From Dyadobacter sp. CECT 9275 (GTDB lineage: Bacteria > Bacteroidota > Bacteroidia > Cytophagales > Spirosomataceae), in contig NZ_CAJRAF010000002.1 in NCBI RefSeq assembly GCF_907164905.1, positions 1,550,001-1,614,000 on the forward strand: DNA of 64,000 bases, given 5' to 3'. Position numbers and translations under genes: made by a program. Shown in pieces: positions 51,415 to 61,019 of the stretch. The stretch's first letter is position 1, and each line of letters starts with the position of its first letter. The notes under the pieces were generated by a model. That model did no database searches. It saw only the letters and a program-made list of their open reading frames with translations, and had not been told where the DNA came from.

Positions 51415-54249
51415 TCAGAACCTGAACTTCACCCCGGCACGGCCCCAGAAGGAATAGAATTGTTTCTGATACATTCTGTCGCGTTCCCCAAAATAGTCGG
51501 TCTGCGGTGCTTTTGTTAAATTCTGAGCTTCCACGTAGAAAGACAGCTTGTCAGTAATCCGGTAGGTAGCGTTGGCATCTACCTGAACCCTTGCGTGGCG
51601 GATCACGTCGGTTGCATCCTGGTCGCCGAGCAGCACGGTATAGGACCCATTGTAGTTGAGGTTACCCTGGATGGTGAACTTCTTGTGTGTGAAAGCCAGC
51701 GACCCGTTGGCGGCATGTTCAGCCTGGCCCGGCAGCCTGAGGTTTTTGCGGAACTGCGCATCGGCATTGGAGTGAGTGTAGGTATAATTGGCCATTACCG
51801 AAATCCCCTTCAATATCCCTGGCAGGAAGGTCAGGTTCGCCTGCACGTTCAGTTCCATCCCGAGCACATTGGCACTTTCACCATTGAGTGTCCTGAACCA
51901 TCTCCATCCGGTGTACCGCTCAGCTCCGTCAAATTCATCTCCCGCCAGTGCAAATACACTGTTATACTGGAACTTGTTGATCTTCTTGTAAAAGAACCCT
52001 CCTGAAATGATCCCCAGGTTGTCAAGGTATTTCTCATACATCAAATCAAAGTTAGTCGAAAATGCAGGTTTCAGCTGAGGATTACCATCCGTAATGGTTT
52101 CGCTCAGGATACTGATCAGCCGCCCTGGTACCAGATCCACAAAATTGGGGCGGGAGTATCCGTAAGTCAATGCAGCACGTACCAGCGAAGACTTGTCGAT
52201 GTCATACTTAAACTGAATATTCGGAAGCACTTTCAGGTAATCGTTGCTTTGCTGGTTGGGAGTGGTAGAAGCCCAGTTCCCATCCGCGTCGGTCTGGATG
52301 ATATTACCCTTGTAATCTACACCGGTCCTCTCCAATCTTACACCAGCCAGGAACATCAGCTTGTTGAACTGGATCCGGTTCATCAGGTAAGCGGACGAAA
52401 CCGTTTCCATTGCATCGTAATAGTACGAATCAATACTGTTTCTGGTGGCACCTACATTGATTGGAAACAGTGCAGTACCCAGGTTTTCGTTCAGGAAGTT
52501 GATGGTCTTATCTTTGTCTACGCCCAATCCGAAATTGGTATTTCCGTCCAGCAGATCAGCAGATACCTCGGGTGAGCCCGAAAAATTGGTCAGGTTTCCT
52601 GCGGCGGCTGGACCTGCGTAAGTAGTTACAACGGTCTCGTTCGGACGGGAGCGTTCGTTGTGCATGCGTTTCACCTTTACCCCTACTTTAAAAGAGGCTG
52701 CATTGTCCCCGATCTGATAGGGTACACTGGCGTTCAAACGCGCCGTGAAATTGGTACCCTGGGTATTCCACCAGTCGCGCTCCACAGTGTTATAAGTATA
52801 GAGGGAAGCGTTGTTTTTCCAGTCTGTACCGTAAGGCGAAAGGTAGTCGGTACTGATATCCGAAATAGCCAGCGGGATATTCCCGGTGATGTAGTTATAG
52901 ATCCCCGACCTATTTACAAATTTTGATTTATTCATGAAAACCCCGGCATCCAGTTTTACTTTACCCACTACGGTCTCACCCTGAATATTAAAATTCAGAT
53001 TGCTGTTATCCTCCGTTGCAGCTTTGATCTCGTTATAACCACGTCCTCTGGAATTGGTATACTCTCCGTCTTCGTTCAGGACATTGCGCGAGGTCTGCAT
53101 GCGGGTACGCTTGCGGTAGCGGGTAAGGTCATTGTTATGCGTGCTGTACATGAAATTGGCAATGATACTGGTAGTCGGGCTGAAATTGTAATCGACCGTT
53201 GCTGAAGTACCGATACGTGTCCGCTGGTTCTCCACATACAGCAGCCGAACGTCTGTCGGGAAATAAATATTACCTTTCCCATAGTCGTTTTGTTCCCAAA
53301 CCTGAGCGCGGATCTCGTCATAACCATTTTTGGTACGGAAATAACTTCCTGTCGCAATTACCCCCAGTTTCCCGTTAGGGCTTTTCTCACTGGCGAAAAA
53401 CCTTTTACCCCATGAAGCATTTCCAATTCCGTTCAGGTTGCTCCGCAGGTTGTTATAACCAGCACCCAAATCAACCGCAAATCTTGATTTCAATGTAGCG
53501 GCAGTAGGTGTTTTCATGTTCACCACACCGGCAATCGCGTCTCCATCCAGATCTGGCGTCAGCGTTTTAACGATTTCCATGGACGAGAGCACATTAATGG
53601 GGATCACATCCAACTGTGCGTTCCGGGAACCATCTTCCTGCGTTCCCATGATCTGCTCGCCATTGACGTTGATGTTGGTAAAGTTACCGGGTGTACCGCG
53701 CATTTGCACTGTGGCGCCCTCACCGCTGCTGTTTCTGCCTATGGTAACCCCGGGTAAACGCTGCAGCGATTCGGCCACGTTCAGATCAGGGTAACGGCCC
53801 ATCACGTCCGCAGAAATAACCTGCTTGATGTTGTCCGAATTACGTTGCTGGTTTAACGCCTTCCGCTGTCCTTCCATCAAAGCGGTGACGGTCACCTCTC
53901 CCAGATTAAGGTCGGCAGCTTTCAGGTTTGCGTTCATGAAAACGGTTTTTCCGGCCGTCACTTCCACGGTTTGCTCATCCGGCTGGAACCCCATATAGTT
54001 CACCGTTATCGTATGTGTACCTGCCGGTACGTTCAATAAGGAATAATTCCCGGCAATGTCCGTAGCACTGCCAATGTTGGTTCCTTTGATAAAAACAGAA
54101 GCACCCGGAAGAATTTCCCCGTTAACGCCCGTCACCTGTCCCTTGACGTTGCCGTGTGTTTGCTGGGCTATGGCACCGGGGCCAAAAAATAGCAGAAAAG
54201 CCGCCAGCATACCCGTGAGAGTAAAGTAGTTCATGCGTAATTTTTTCAT
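51415..54249 (-). CDS. TonB-dependent receptor with carboxypeptidase-like domain
   Basis: The protein has 944 residues. It has a signal peptide (LLFFGPGAIAQQ), a CarboxypepD_reg-like repeat (about 33-110: KGQVTGVNGEILPGASVFI), a plug (about 130-245: AESLQRLPGVTIGRNSSGEG, PGNFTNINVNGEQI) and a barrel ending in the terminal Phe (FWGRAGVKFRF). The plug and barrel look like the TonB-dependent receptor group of Caulobacter/Xanthomonas type that imports glycans and has no SusD partner; indeed no SusD gene is nearby. It is the outer-membrane importer of the minus-strand operon. Confidence 0.93.
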   Translation of the reverse strand: MKKLRMNYFTLTGMLAAFLLFFGPGAIAQQTHGNVKGQVTGVNGEILPGASVFIKGTNIGSATDIAGNYSLLNVPAGTHTITVNYMGFQPDEQTVEVTAGKTVFMNANLKAADLNLGEVTVTALMEGQRKALNQQRNSDNIKQVISADVMGRYPDLNVAESLQRLPGVTIGRNSSGEGATVQMRGTPGNFTNINVNGEQIMGTQEDGSRNAQLDVIPINVLSSMEIVKTLTPDLDGDAIAGVVNMKTPTAATLKSRFAVDLGAGYNNLRSNLNGIGNASWGKRFFASEKSPNGKLGVIATGSYFRTKNGYDEIRAQVWEQNDYGKGNIYFPTDVRLLYVENQRTRIGTSATVDYNFSPTTSIIANFMYSTHNNDLTRYRKRTRMQTSRNVLNEDGEYTNSRGRGYNEIKAATEDNSNLNFNIQGETVVGKVKLDAGVFMNKSKFVNRSGIYNYITGNIPLAISDISTDYLSPYGTDWKNNASLYTYNTVERDWWNTQGTNFTARLNASVPYQIGDNAASFKVGVKVKRMHNERSRPNETVVTTYAGPAAAGNLTNFSGSPEVSADLLDGNTNFGLGVDKDKTINFLNENLGTALFPINVGATRNSIDSYYYDAMETVSSAYLMNRIQFNKLMFLAGVRLERTGVDYKGNIIQTDADGNWASTTPNQQSNDYLKVLPNIQFKYDIDKSSLVRAALTYGYSRPNFVDLVPGRLISILSETITDGNPQLKPAFSTNFDLMYEKYLDNLGIISGGFFYKKINKFQYNSVFALAGDEFDGAERYTGWRWFRTLNGESANVLGMELNVQANLTFLPGILKGISVMANYTYTHSNADAQFRKNLRLPGQAEHAANGSLAFTHKKFTIQGNLNYNGSYTVLLGDQDATDVIRHARVQVDANATYRITDKLSFYVEAQNLTKAPQTDYFGERDRMYQKQFYSFWGRAGVKFRF

Positions 54250-54279
54250 AAAGAATTGAAAGCTATTTAGTTTAAGGAT

Positions 54280-55524
54280 TTATTTGAATTTGTAACCTAG
54301 GTAATCCACCAGGAAGCGAAGGGCAAAAATGCTTCCGGTATCGCGGTTGGTAAGCCATGCCTTGCCTTTTCTGAATCGGATGCGCGTTTCGAGCACCGCT
54401 CCGCGAAGGTTTGGATCGGGATGATCCTGGGCATACCGGTTTTTCAGTATCCACGCTGCCGACTTTTCAATGTTTCCATCGAACTGCTTATAACCATTCT
54501 GGGAAAGCTGTATCCACACAATCCCGGCAAGTGCTGAGGCAGAACCGGTGATGGACCCTTTATCGGGTTGCCGGCCATTGAGATAATTATCGTAAAATAT
54601 CGTCCCGTCATTCTGCTGTGCTTTTGCAAAAACCTCTGCGGTACGTGAAGCGGCATCCAGATATTTCTTATCGCCGGTGAGCTTGAAAGCTTCGATCAGC
54701 GACTCGGCGTACCACAACGAAAACCGTGGGTGGAAGGAGCGTGCTTCTGCGGAATTAGGCATAAAGCTCATCCAAACACCCTCTGGCCCCTGCTTTTCAA
54801 TCAGGCTGTTGCATAGGTTGATAAAGGCGTCTTTGAATTTGGTATCTCCTGAAAATTCGAAAGCATCTTTAAACAGCCAGCCTTCGGTATTGGGTCGGGA
54901 AACATCAAACAAGGTCTGCTGGGCCTTATTTTTCCAGAAAGGACTGCTTTCCTTGAGTACTTCTCCGGTTTTGGCATCAATATTGTCATAACAAATGCCC
55001 TTTTCCGCGTCATACATATTTTTCATCATCCAGTAAGCAGCTGACGTCGCCACTTTGGCATACTTTTCATTTTTAGTCACCCGTGAAAGTTCGTAAATAC
55101 CGGGCGTACCGTCGGAAACGGTTGCAAAAACGATGAAATCCTCGCCAATGGAATCACCATGGCGTGCGTCTACCATCCCTTTGAGCACCGGATGGTTTTT
55201 GATTTCCAGCCCTGCCCAGTAATCACCGCCTTTGATCGCCGCCGTCAGATATTTTTTGTTGCCGGTTTGCTTGTAGGCGGCCAGAAGGGCGTTCACAGTC
55301 TGTCCTGTGTGCCAGGGGACCTCGTACTCATACCATTTCCCTTCGGTCAGGTTGTAATCACATCTTGACCTTCCTTTTTCATCCATCATAGGGCCCGAAA
55401 CGTATTGGGCGATCTGGTTAATGGCTAATACGTAATCTTCCTTTTTCGCCTGCCCCCTGGCAACCGTTGCCCAAAGCAAGAAAAACATACACACAACAAA
55501 ATGATTGGGGTTATTCCACTTCAT
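54280..55524 (-). CDS. Secreted alpha/alpha-toroid glycosidase-like protein
   Basis: The protein has 414 residues with a signal peptide (VVCMFFLLWATVARGQ). The body is a string of helices with YEVPWHTGQTVNALLAAYKQ, KKYLTAAIKGGDYWAGLEI, SAAYWMMKNMYD and SLWYAESLIEAFKLTGD, the pattern of six-hairpin glycosidases (GH88/GH105/GH127-like fold). No residue set identifies one CAZy family, so this is a fold-level call. It overlaps the GH20-like gene by 14 bases and precedes the TonB receptor by 30 bases, so it is co-expressed. A periplasmic trimming enzyme for the imported glycan is the likely role. Confidence 0.7.
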   Translation of the reverse strand: MKWNNPNHFVVCMFFLLWATVARGQAKKEDYVLAINQIAQYVSGPMMDEKGRSRCDYNLTEGKWYEYEVPWHTGQTVNALLAAYKQTGNKKYLTAAIKGGDYWAGLEIKNHPVLKGMVDARHGDSIGEDFIVFATVSDGTPGIYELSRVTKNEKYAKVATSAAYWMMKNMYDAEKGICYDNIDAKTGEVLKESSPFWKNKAQQTLFDVSRPNTEGWLFKDAFEFSGDTKFKDAFINLCNSLIEKQGPEGVWMSFMPNSAEARSFHPRFSLWYAESLIEAFKLTGDKKYLDAASRTAEVFAKAQQNDGTIFYDNYLNGRQPDKGSITGSASALAGIVWIQLSQNGYKQFDGNIEKSAAWILKNRYAQDHPDPNLRGAVLETRIRFRKGKAWLTNRDTGSIFALRFLVDYLGYKFK

Positions 55525-58114
55525 AGATTTTATTTTTAGAATTGGTCTGATACTTGTGCTTGGTGTTGACGACCTGCAGATCGTCGGTGAGCCTCATATT
55601 AAAGGTCCAGGGTACCTGGGTGTTTCTGGGTATTTTTAAAAGAAACAAGTGGTTGCCTTTGCCGAGGGATATGGCTATGCGTTGTTCCGCCGCATGTTTT
55701 GCATTTCCTGGGACCGTGGCCACCTTTTTCCCGTCACAAAATACCTCCGTCCCGGCGGTTGATGTGACAAAAACTTCACTGACCGCCTTCCCCGTCACAT
55801 TTAAAGTGCAATAGGCATAACCAACAGTAGGAGCTGTTTTTTCAAAACCTGTTTTAAAAAAATAGGTATCCAGGTTGATCATTCCACCATTTTTGGAAGC
55901 AAACTTGTGCCAACGGTAGTTTTTACCTTCGTAGGTAGCAATGCCTCCGGGGATCGGCGGTTTATTGTATTCTTCGTTTTCAGAATAAAGGAAAGACGGT
56001 ACCGTACCTTCTTTTTCGACAGGAAACGGCCCGGTCAGAAGCCAGTAGGTAAAGTAAGTGTGCGGTGTTTCCGAAATATCGAAACGTATCTCACCCGGAG
56101 CAGGCAGTTCCAGTTTTCCTGCAACAGGCTTCTGCGCCTTTAACAACGCACTTTCCAATCCGTGTAATGCGTTGATTTTAACATCGTAGGTAGCCATTAC
56201 CACGTCAAGCCAATAGGGCTGATTTTCGCGCAGCCAGCTTTTCCTGAAGTTATTTTTTAAAACGACGTACCTTTCTTTAAGGCTCTTTACAGCATCTGCC
56301 GACTGCTGCACCAGCTTTTCGGCATCCGCAGCCCTTTCCGGTTTTAATTCCACAGCCTGGCGGTAACGCGCAGCGGCGGCAGCCAGTATCTGCCGAGCAT
56401 CCATCATCAGGGTATATTGGGCAATCGAATGTGCAAGTGTGCCGATATCAGCGGTATTCAATTGCGGCTTTGCAGCGGCCAGCAGAGCAGAAGCTTCTGC
56501 CAGAATTCTTTTCGCGTCGGGTACCGAGGTATTGTTCAGCCACAATGGCTGCCCTTTTTCTGGCAACAATTCCTGCTGCCAGAGCACGTCATTCATATTA
56601 TAGGTAAGCGGCAGGCTTCTCAATTCCAATAGCTTGAATAATGCTCTCACGTAGTGATCGTCGGCCTCCCCATAGGATGTCAGGCTATACCGTGTATCAA
56701 AACCTGCCTCGATTTCCGGTGAGAGATTCCAGCTTTTTTCTGCGGCTGTATATACGCCATACCAGTCGGCCGAAAAGAGATAGGTACCTCCATCATCCCA
56801 AATGGTTGTAAATGCACCCGTAGCTCCCTGTTTCTTTCCTGCTTCCGTGAACCCCTTGATATTGGCTTTCGCCATCACCATATCGGGAAACATCCGGTAG
56901 GAATTCAGCACGCCCGGACATACCATAAATTCCAGCCCCCGGCTTGCAAACGGCCTGATCCAGCGATCATAACTTTTGGCATCACCATATTCCCAGGTCA
57001 GGTATACCACGTCTCTGGGCAGCATTTCGGGTATTTTCTCGTACTCAATTGCAACATCGCCCCAAAGCATCATTTTCTTTTTGTGCTTTTTTAAAACCCC
57101 GTACAGGAAATTGAGGTGATCGGCATAAAACCGGTCGGCTCCGATACTGTCAATATAGCCCTTTGACTTCCCTTTGTTGAGATCGAATGTTTCGTCGCAA
57201 TTCACATTGAACCAGGGAGCATTGAATGCCTCTGCCAGTTCACCGATCACATCTTCCAGAAACTGCCTGGCTTTGGGATCAAGCGGTGAAATCAGGGTAC
57301 CTGTTTCGCCCATCGATTTGTACTGAGGCAAAGCCAGGATTTTCTCAAAATGCCCGAACGACTGAAAGCCGCCGATCAGTTTCATATGGAATTTCTCAGC
57401 ATAGGCCGACAATTCCCGGATCTGCGCAATAGTTAGTTTCCCATCTTTGGGAGCAAAATCCGGGTGAGACAACGGCTGTACAATGTGTTCAATATAAAAG
57501 GAAAGGTAGTTGATCTTAAGCTCGGCCATTCTTTCGATCTGTTTTTTGATATAGTCAATCGTCGAAATAGGACCTCTGCTGATGTCATCGAAAATCACAC
57601 GGGTGGGAAAAGCAGGCCAATCTGCAATAAAAATTTCCTGGGCCCAGCCCGCGCGTGTCAGCTGGCGCAGGGTTTGCAAGCCATAGAAAAGACCGGTTTC
57701 AGTATGGGCAGCAATGGTCACTTTACCGGAAACCGCCTGCAGCAGATAACCCTCGGTCCCGATACTATCCCGGTATAGCCTTGACCTGGACACTAACGCA
57801 GTGTCGGTTGCGGGAAGATCTTTGAGAAAAACCAGCTCAATAATCTGTTTCTTCTTTTGAGAAGCACTTTTTAACTGTGACATAAAGGTATCCCAGTGCG
57901 CTTTCAGGCGTTGTTTTTGCGCAGCATCCAATCCCTTAACCCGGAAATCAGAAGACGCGGGATACAACATATTGTGCTGCCCCTGTTTTACAACCTGCGG
58001 AAAAGGAAGTACCGGCAGCATACCAGCAACCTTGTTCGTTTGCAAATGCGTTGCCCGCGCGGCATACTGCTGCAGCAAAAAAAGTGACAAGATATACAAC
58101 ACCCATCTGCTCAT
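55511..58114 (-). CDS. Secreted GH20-like glycosidase (divergent beta-hexosaminidase)
   Basis: The protein has 867 residues from ATG 58114, which gives a signal peptide (MSRWVLYILSLFLLQQYAARA); the upstream codons overlap the previous stop and are dropped. A small alpha/beta domain (about 30-160) precedes a TIM barrel of GH20 type (FDDISRGPISTIDYIKKQIE, then MKLIGGFQSFGHFEKILALP). The Asp-Glu catalytic pair sits in FNVNCDETFD (about residues 307-308), where canonical GH20 enzymes read HxGGDE. The C-terminal 250 residues are a helical plus beta-sandwich region (YFTYWLLTGPFPVE). It should remove a terminal sugar, possibly N-acetylhexosamine, though the changed motif leaves this open. It is the fourth gene of the operon. 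Confidence 0.78.
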   Translation of the reverse strand: MSRWVLYILSLFLLQQYAARATHLQTNKVAGMLPVLPFPQVVKQGQHNMLYPASSDFRVKGLDAAQKQRLKAHWDTFMSQLKSASQKKKQIIELVFLKDLPATDTALVSRSRLYRDSIGTEGYLLQAVSGKVTIAAHTETGLFYGLQTLRQLTRAGWAQEIFIADWPAFPTRVIFDDISRGPISTIDYIKKQIERMAELKINYLSFYIEHIVQPLSHPDFAPKDGKLTIAQIRELSAYAEKFHMKLIGGFQSFGHFEKILALPQYKSMGETGTLISPLDPKARQFLEDVIGELAEAFNAPWFNVNCDETFDLNKGKSKGYIDSIGADRFYADHLNFLYGVLKKHKKKMMLWGDVAIEYEKIPEMLPRDVVYLTWEYGDAKSYDRWIRPFASRGLEFMVCPGVLNSYRMFPDMVMAKANIKGFTEAGKKQGATGAFTTIWDDGGTYLFSADWYGVYTAAEKSWNLSPEIEAGFDTRYSLTSYGEADDHYVRALFKLLELRSLPLTYNMNDVLWQQELLPEKGQPLWLNNTSVPDAKRILAEASALLAAAKPQLNTADIGTLAHSIAQYTLMMDARQILAAAAARYRQAVELKPERAADAEKLVQQSADAVKSLKERYVVLKNNFRKSWLRENQPYWLDVVMATYDVKINALHGLESALLKAQKPVAGKLELPAPGEIRFDISETPHTYFTYWLLTGPFPVEKEGTVPSFLYSENEEYNKPPIPGGIATYEGKNYRWHKFASKNGGMINLDTYFFKTGFEKTAPTVGYAYCTLNVTGKAVSEVFVTSTAGTEVFCDGKKVATVPGNAKHAAEQRIAISLGKGNHLFLLKIPRNTQVPWTFNMRLTDDLQVVNTKHKYQTNSKNKIYEVE

Positions 58115-58115
58115 C

Positions 58116-60977
58116 TTATTTCGTTTTTTTCCGCTCAGGATATACATAATGAATCATCGCACTATTGTTATTGGAATTCAATTCGTGGTCTTTACTTCGT
58201 ATTTTAACCATGACCCGGTTTGCCGCCTGTGTGGGTTTAAAATTGAAATACACTTTTTTTATACGGGGTATCAGATCGTCGGGGGCCTCAACAGATACCA
58301 TTTTTAGGCTGTCAGTTACCACATCATTTACAATCAGGTATACCCCCGACTCGCAGGATGGTGCATTTCCAATATTATGTACATGGGCTTCCACCACCAG
58401 GTTGCCGTCATTTTCCAGCACATGGATATCCCCCTCTCCCAGGGCCAGGTCTGGCAAAACGTTTTCATTTTTTTCCAGCGGTTTTTCCTGCTCTATACTG
58501 ACCACCACCTGACTTCTCGCAGGAAGCTCAATCTGAATCATCCCGACCCTTTCCCGGATGGTAATCAACTCCTCGCGGATAAGCCTTTCTGCCACGGTAT
58601 CATCGTCTGCGTCTGTTCCGATGCGCAGCTTGTAAACACCGGGCTCCAGCATCCAGGTATGCATTCCAATCTGTTTGGCATCTCCTGCATTGAACAGCGA
58701 AACTACGGCTGAGGCACGATCTCCTTTTCTCACAAAAACAGCAACGTTGCTGCCTGTGTTTTTCCAGGTTGCCACCAATGCCGGGTATTCAAAACCCCTT
58801 CCGAAGTGGCCCGTATACATTCCTGTAAGCAGGTCGCTTCCCCGGACATACACGCGGTCAGTGAATTTCACCTCACTTGTCATAAGCGGAAAATTGTAGC
58901 GGAGCGAGTGCAGTATCTGATCAAAGCCACCCAGCAACTTCTGCTGATCTCCACTCAGCAAATATTGGTTATAAGGCGAAGCATATTGCCTGATCAGCTG
59001 ATCATATCGTTTGTCGCCGGTCAGTTTGGCCGTCATCGCAAACAAATTACCGAACGGATTTGCACCGGCTGTTTTATCCTCTCCTCCTCCCTGCAAAGTA
59101 TTCGTTACCCATTTCAGGGAACCCGGCTCAGCCGTTTTGATACCTTCCTGTGGCTGGGTCATCAATTCCGACACCTTACGGATCGGCCTCAGCAAGGATT
59201 GATCTCCCGTCAAATCATACATCCCGTTAAGGAAACTGTACAGCTCTGCGATATGCCCCAGGTGATCCCATTGGTAATAGCTGTATCGGAGCGCCGGGTT
59301 ATACCACTTATCCGAATAGCCACCGATTTTCTCTCCCCGAAAGGAAATGGCAGGCGGAATGATACCTGCAGGTTTACCATTTTCCGTCCGGTCCGCATCC
59401 GTTACCCATGCATGGGCCCATTCAGAAAACTGTCGGATCAAAACCGGATTGCGGTTATACCACGCGGCCCATAGTCCGGTAAGCAGCGCCCTTGCATTCA
59501 GCGGAACGTCCACGCCGTAAGGTGCTTCCTGCAATGTCTCTGTTGCCGAGAAATAGTACGACCTGAAATGCCGGTGCCCCAGATGTGTAATCCCCGACCA
59601 TACCTTATCAAAATTCTGCATGCTGATCATGACACGCTCCACATAAGCCGGGTCACCATAACGCACCAGGAACATTCCAGCATGTGAATCCCTGAAAAGC
59701 TCAGCAGCGTGTTCCACATCATCTGTTTTTTTATCATAACCTCTCACCAGCTCCCCGCTGTTCCAGATACCGTCGGCCAGACGGGTATAGCCTTTGCGCG
59801 CGGTTTCATCGTCCGCACCCAGAATAGCGGGCAGCCACCAGCGCAGCATTTCAACGTCATCGGCATATTTACCGCCCAATTCCCCATTAGCGGCCTGCCG
59901 TTCGCTGACCCACCAGCGAATTACCTTCAGCATACGTCCCATGGCTTCGTGCTGGAATTTAGCCCAATCAGGCGCGTTGGACATAGCCACATCCGAAATG
60001 AAAGGATCTTCAATCAGATCACCTTTGTACATCCTGATCCGGATGTGGTCAGGAAATACCGCCGAAAGCTCGTTGAAAAACACGGCCGCTTTACTCTCGG
60101 TGAGCAGTTCGCTATCCTCCTTGTTTAACCAGTAATGTATTTTAGCCAAAAGGTATAGCGACTTGTAATACAATGGCGAGGTCCGATCAGCCACTACCTG
60201 ATCCAGCAGATCTATAGCCGCATACATACGCTGGATCTGGTTCATACGGCTTTTCCTAACTTCGGCTGACCAGCCTGCCTGTTCATACCATACCGTTGCC
60301 GTCCGGTGTTTTAGCAACATAGCCAACCGGTTTTCCCAGACAGCATTATCCGGATCTCTGCCCTGTTTTTCTTTTAATGATGCCAACACGGCATCCATTT
60401 CGGCCGGGTCTGTTTCCGGACCAGGGCTAAAGGTATTAGCGGGCCAGTTTGTGACCGCTCTGAATTCCAGGCTGTAAATACCTGCCAATTGCGCAGTGCC
60501 AACTCCCTCTACTTCTACGATCGCCCCTTTTTTACCTATCGATACTTTCCTGCAAACAGAACGGTACGGTAGCCGGTACCAGGGTACTTCGATCCGGTCC
60601 AAAGCGGTACCATTTATCCTGATTTCCATAGCCATCACCTGCTCGCCGGGATACCCTACCGTCAGTGATACGAAGTAATCTCCCGGCGGAACATTTGCCC
60701 GGAAGATTAAACTTCCCGTGCCGGTAACTCCATCCTGAAAGAGTGAATCCGGAATGCGATTGTACAGCGTATCAAATGCCTGCCGGGGAGGTGATAACCA
60801 GCCATACCCCTGCTTCTCAGAATAGGCCGTTGCCGGTGTGATGCGCGTATAACCCTTTTCAACTTTCGAGGCCGCCGCGCCCATATCGAACAAAAGCTGC
60901 CCCGCCTGCCGCCCATGTACCTGGACGAAAGTGAAAAAAACTCCCGCGAGCAAACCGATGACCCTTACTAACGACAA
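58116..60977 (-). CDS. Large secreted protein of unknown family (953 residues), CARDB-like C-terminus
   Basis: The gene starts with TTG at 60977: an in-frame stop lies upstream, and the next ATG would cut away the signal peptide (MSLVRVIGLLAGVFFTFVQV). The frame runs to TAA 58116-58118. A jelly-roll-like region (about 85-160: GDYFVSLTVGYPGEQVMAME, PYRSVCRKVSIG) resembles carbohydrate-binding modules. A long helical part (about 180-700: WWVSERQAANGELGGKYADD, HLGHIAELYSFLNGMYDLTGD) suggests an alpha/alpha toroid. A beta region and a final CARDB/Ig-like domain (VEAHVHNIGNAPSCESGVYL) follow. I do not recognise a catalytic family. Its place between GH28 and GH20-like genes suggests a polysaccharide-active enzyme. 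Confidence 0.72.
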   Translation of the reverse strand: MSLVRVIGLLAGVFFTFVQVHGRQAGQLLFDMGAAASKVEKGYTRITPATAYSEKQGYGWLSPPRQAFDTLYNRIPDSLFQDGVTGTGSLIFRANVPPGDYFVSLTVGYPGEQVMAMEIRINGTALDRIEVPWYRLPYRSVCRKVSIGKKGAIVEVEGVGTAQLAGIYSLEFRAVTNWPANTFSPGPETDPAEMDAVLASLKEKQGRDPDNAVWENRLAMLLKHRTATVWYEQAGWSAEVRKSRMNQIQRMYAAIDLLDQVVADRTSPLYYKSLYLLAKIHYWLNKEDSELLTESKAAVFFNELSAVFPDHIRIRMYKGDLIEDPFISDVAMSNAPDWAKFQHEAMGRMLKVIRWWVSERQAANGELGGKYADDVEMLRWWLPAILGADDETARKGYTRLADGIWNSGELVRGYDKKTDDVEHAAELFRDSHAGMFLVRYGDPAYVERVMISMQNFDKVWSGITHLGHRHFRSYYFSATETLQEAPYGVDVPLNARALLTGLWAAWYNRNPVLIRQFSEWAHAWVTDADRTENGKPAGIIPPAISFRGEKIGGYSDKWYNPALRYSYYQWDHLGHIAELYSFLNGMYDLTGDQSLLRPIRKVSELMTQPQEGIKTAEPGSLKWVTNTLQGGGEDKTAGANPFGNLFAMTAKLTGDKRYDQLIRQYASPYNQYLLSGDQQKLLGGFDQILHSLRYNFPLMTSEVKFTDRVYVRGSDLLTGMYTGHFGRGFEYPALVATWKNTGSNVAVFVRKGDRASAVVSLFNAGDAKQIGMHTWMLEPGVYKLRIGTDADDDTVAERLIREELITIRERVGMIQIELPARSQVVVSIEQEKPLEKNENVLPDLALGEGDIHVLENDGNLVVEAHVHNIGNAPSCESGVYLIVNDVVTDSLKMVSVEAPDDLIPRIKKVYFNFKPTQAANRVMVKIRSKDHELNSNNNSAMIHYVYPERKKTK

Positions 60978-61019
60978 CTTATATACGTTAAATGAATTTA
61001 TACCTTTTGATCTTGCTTC

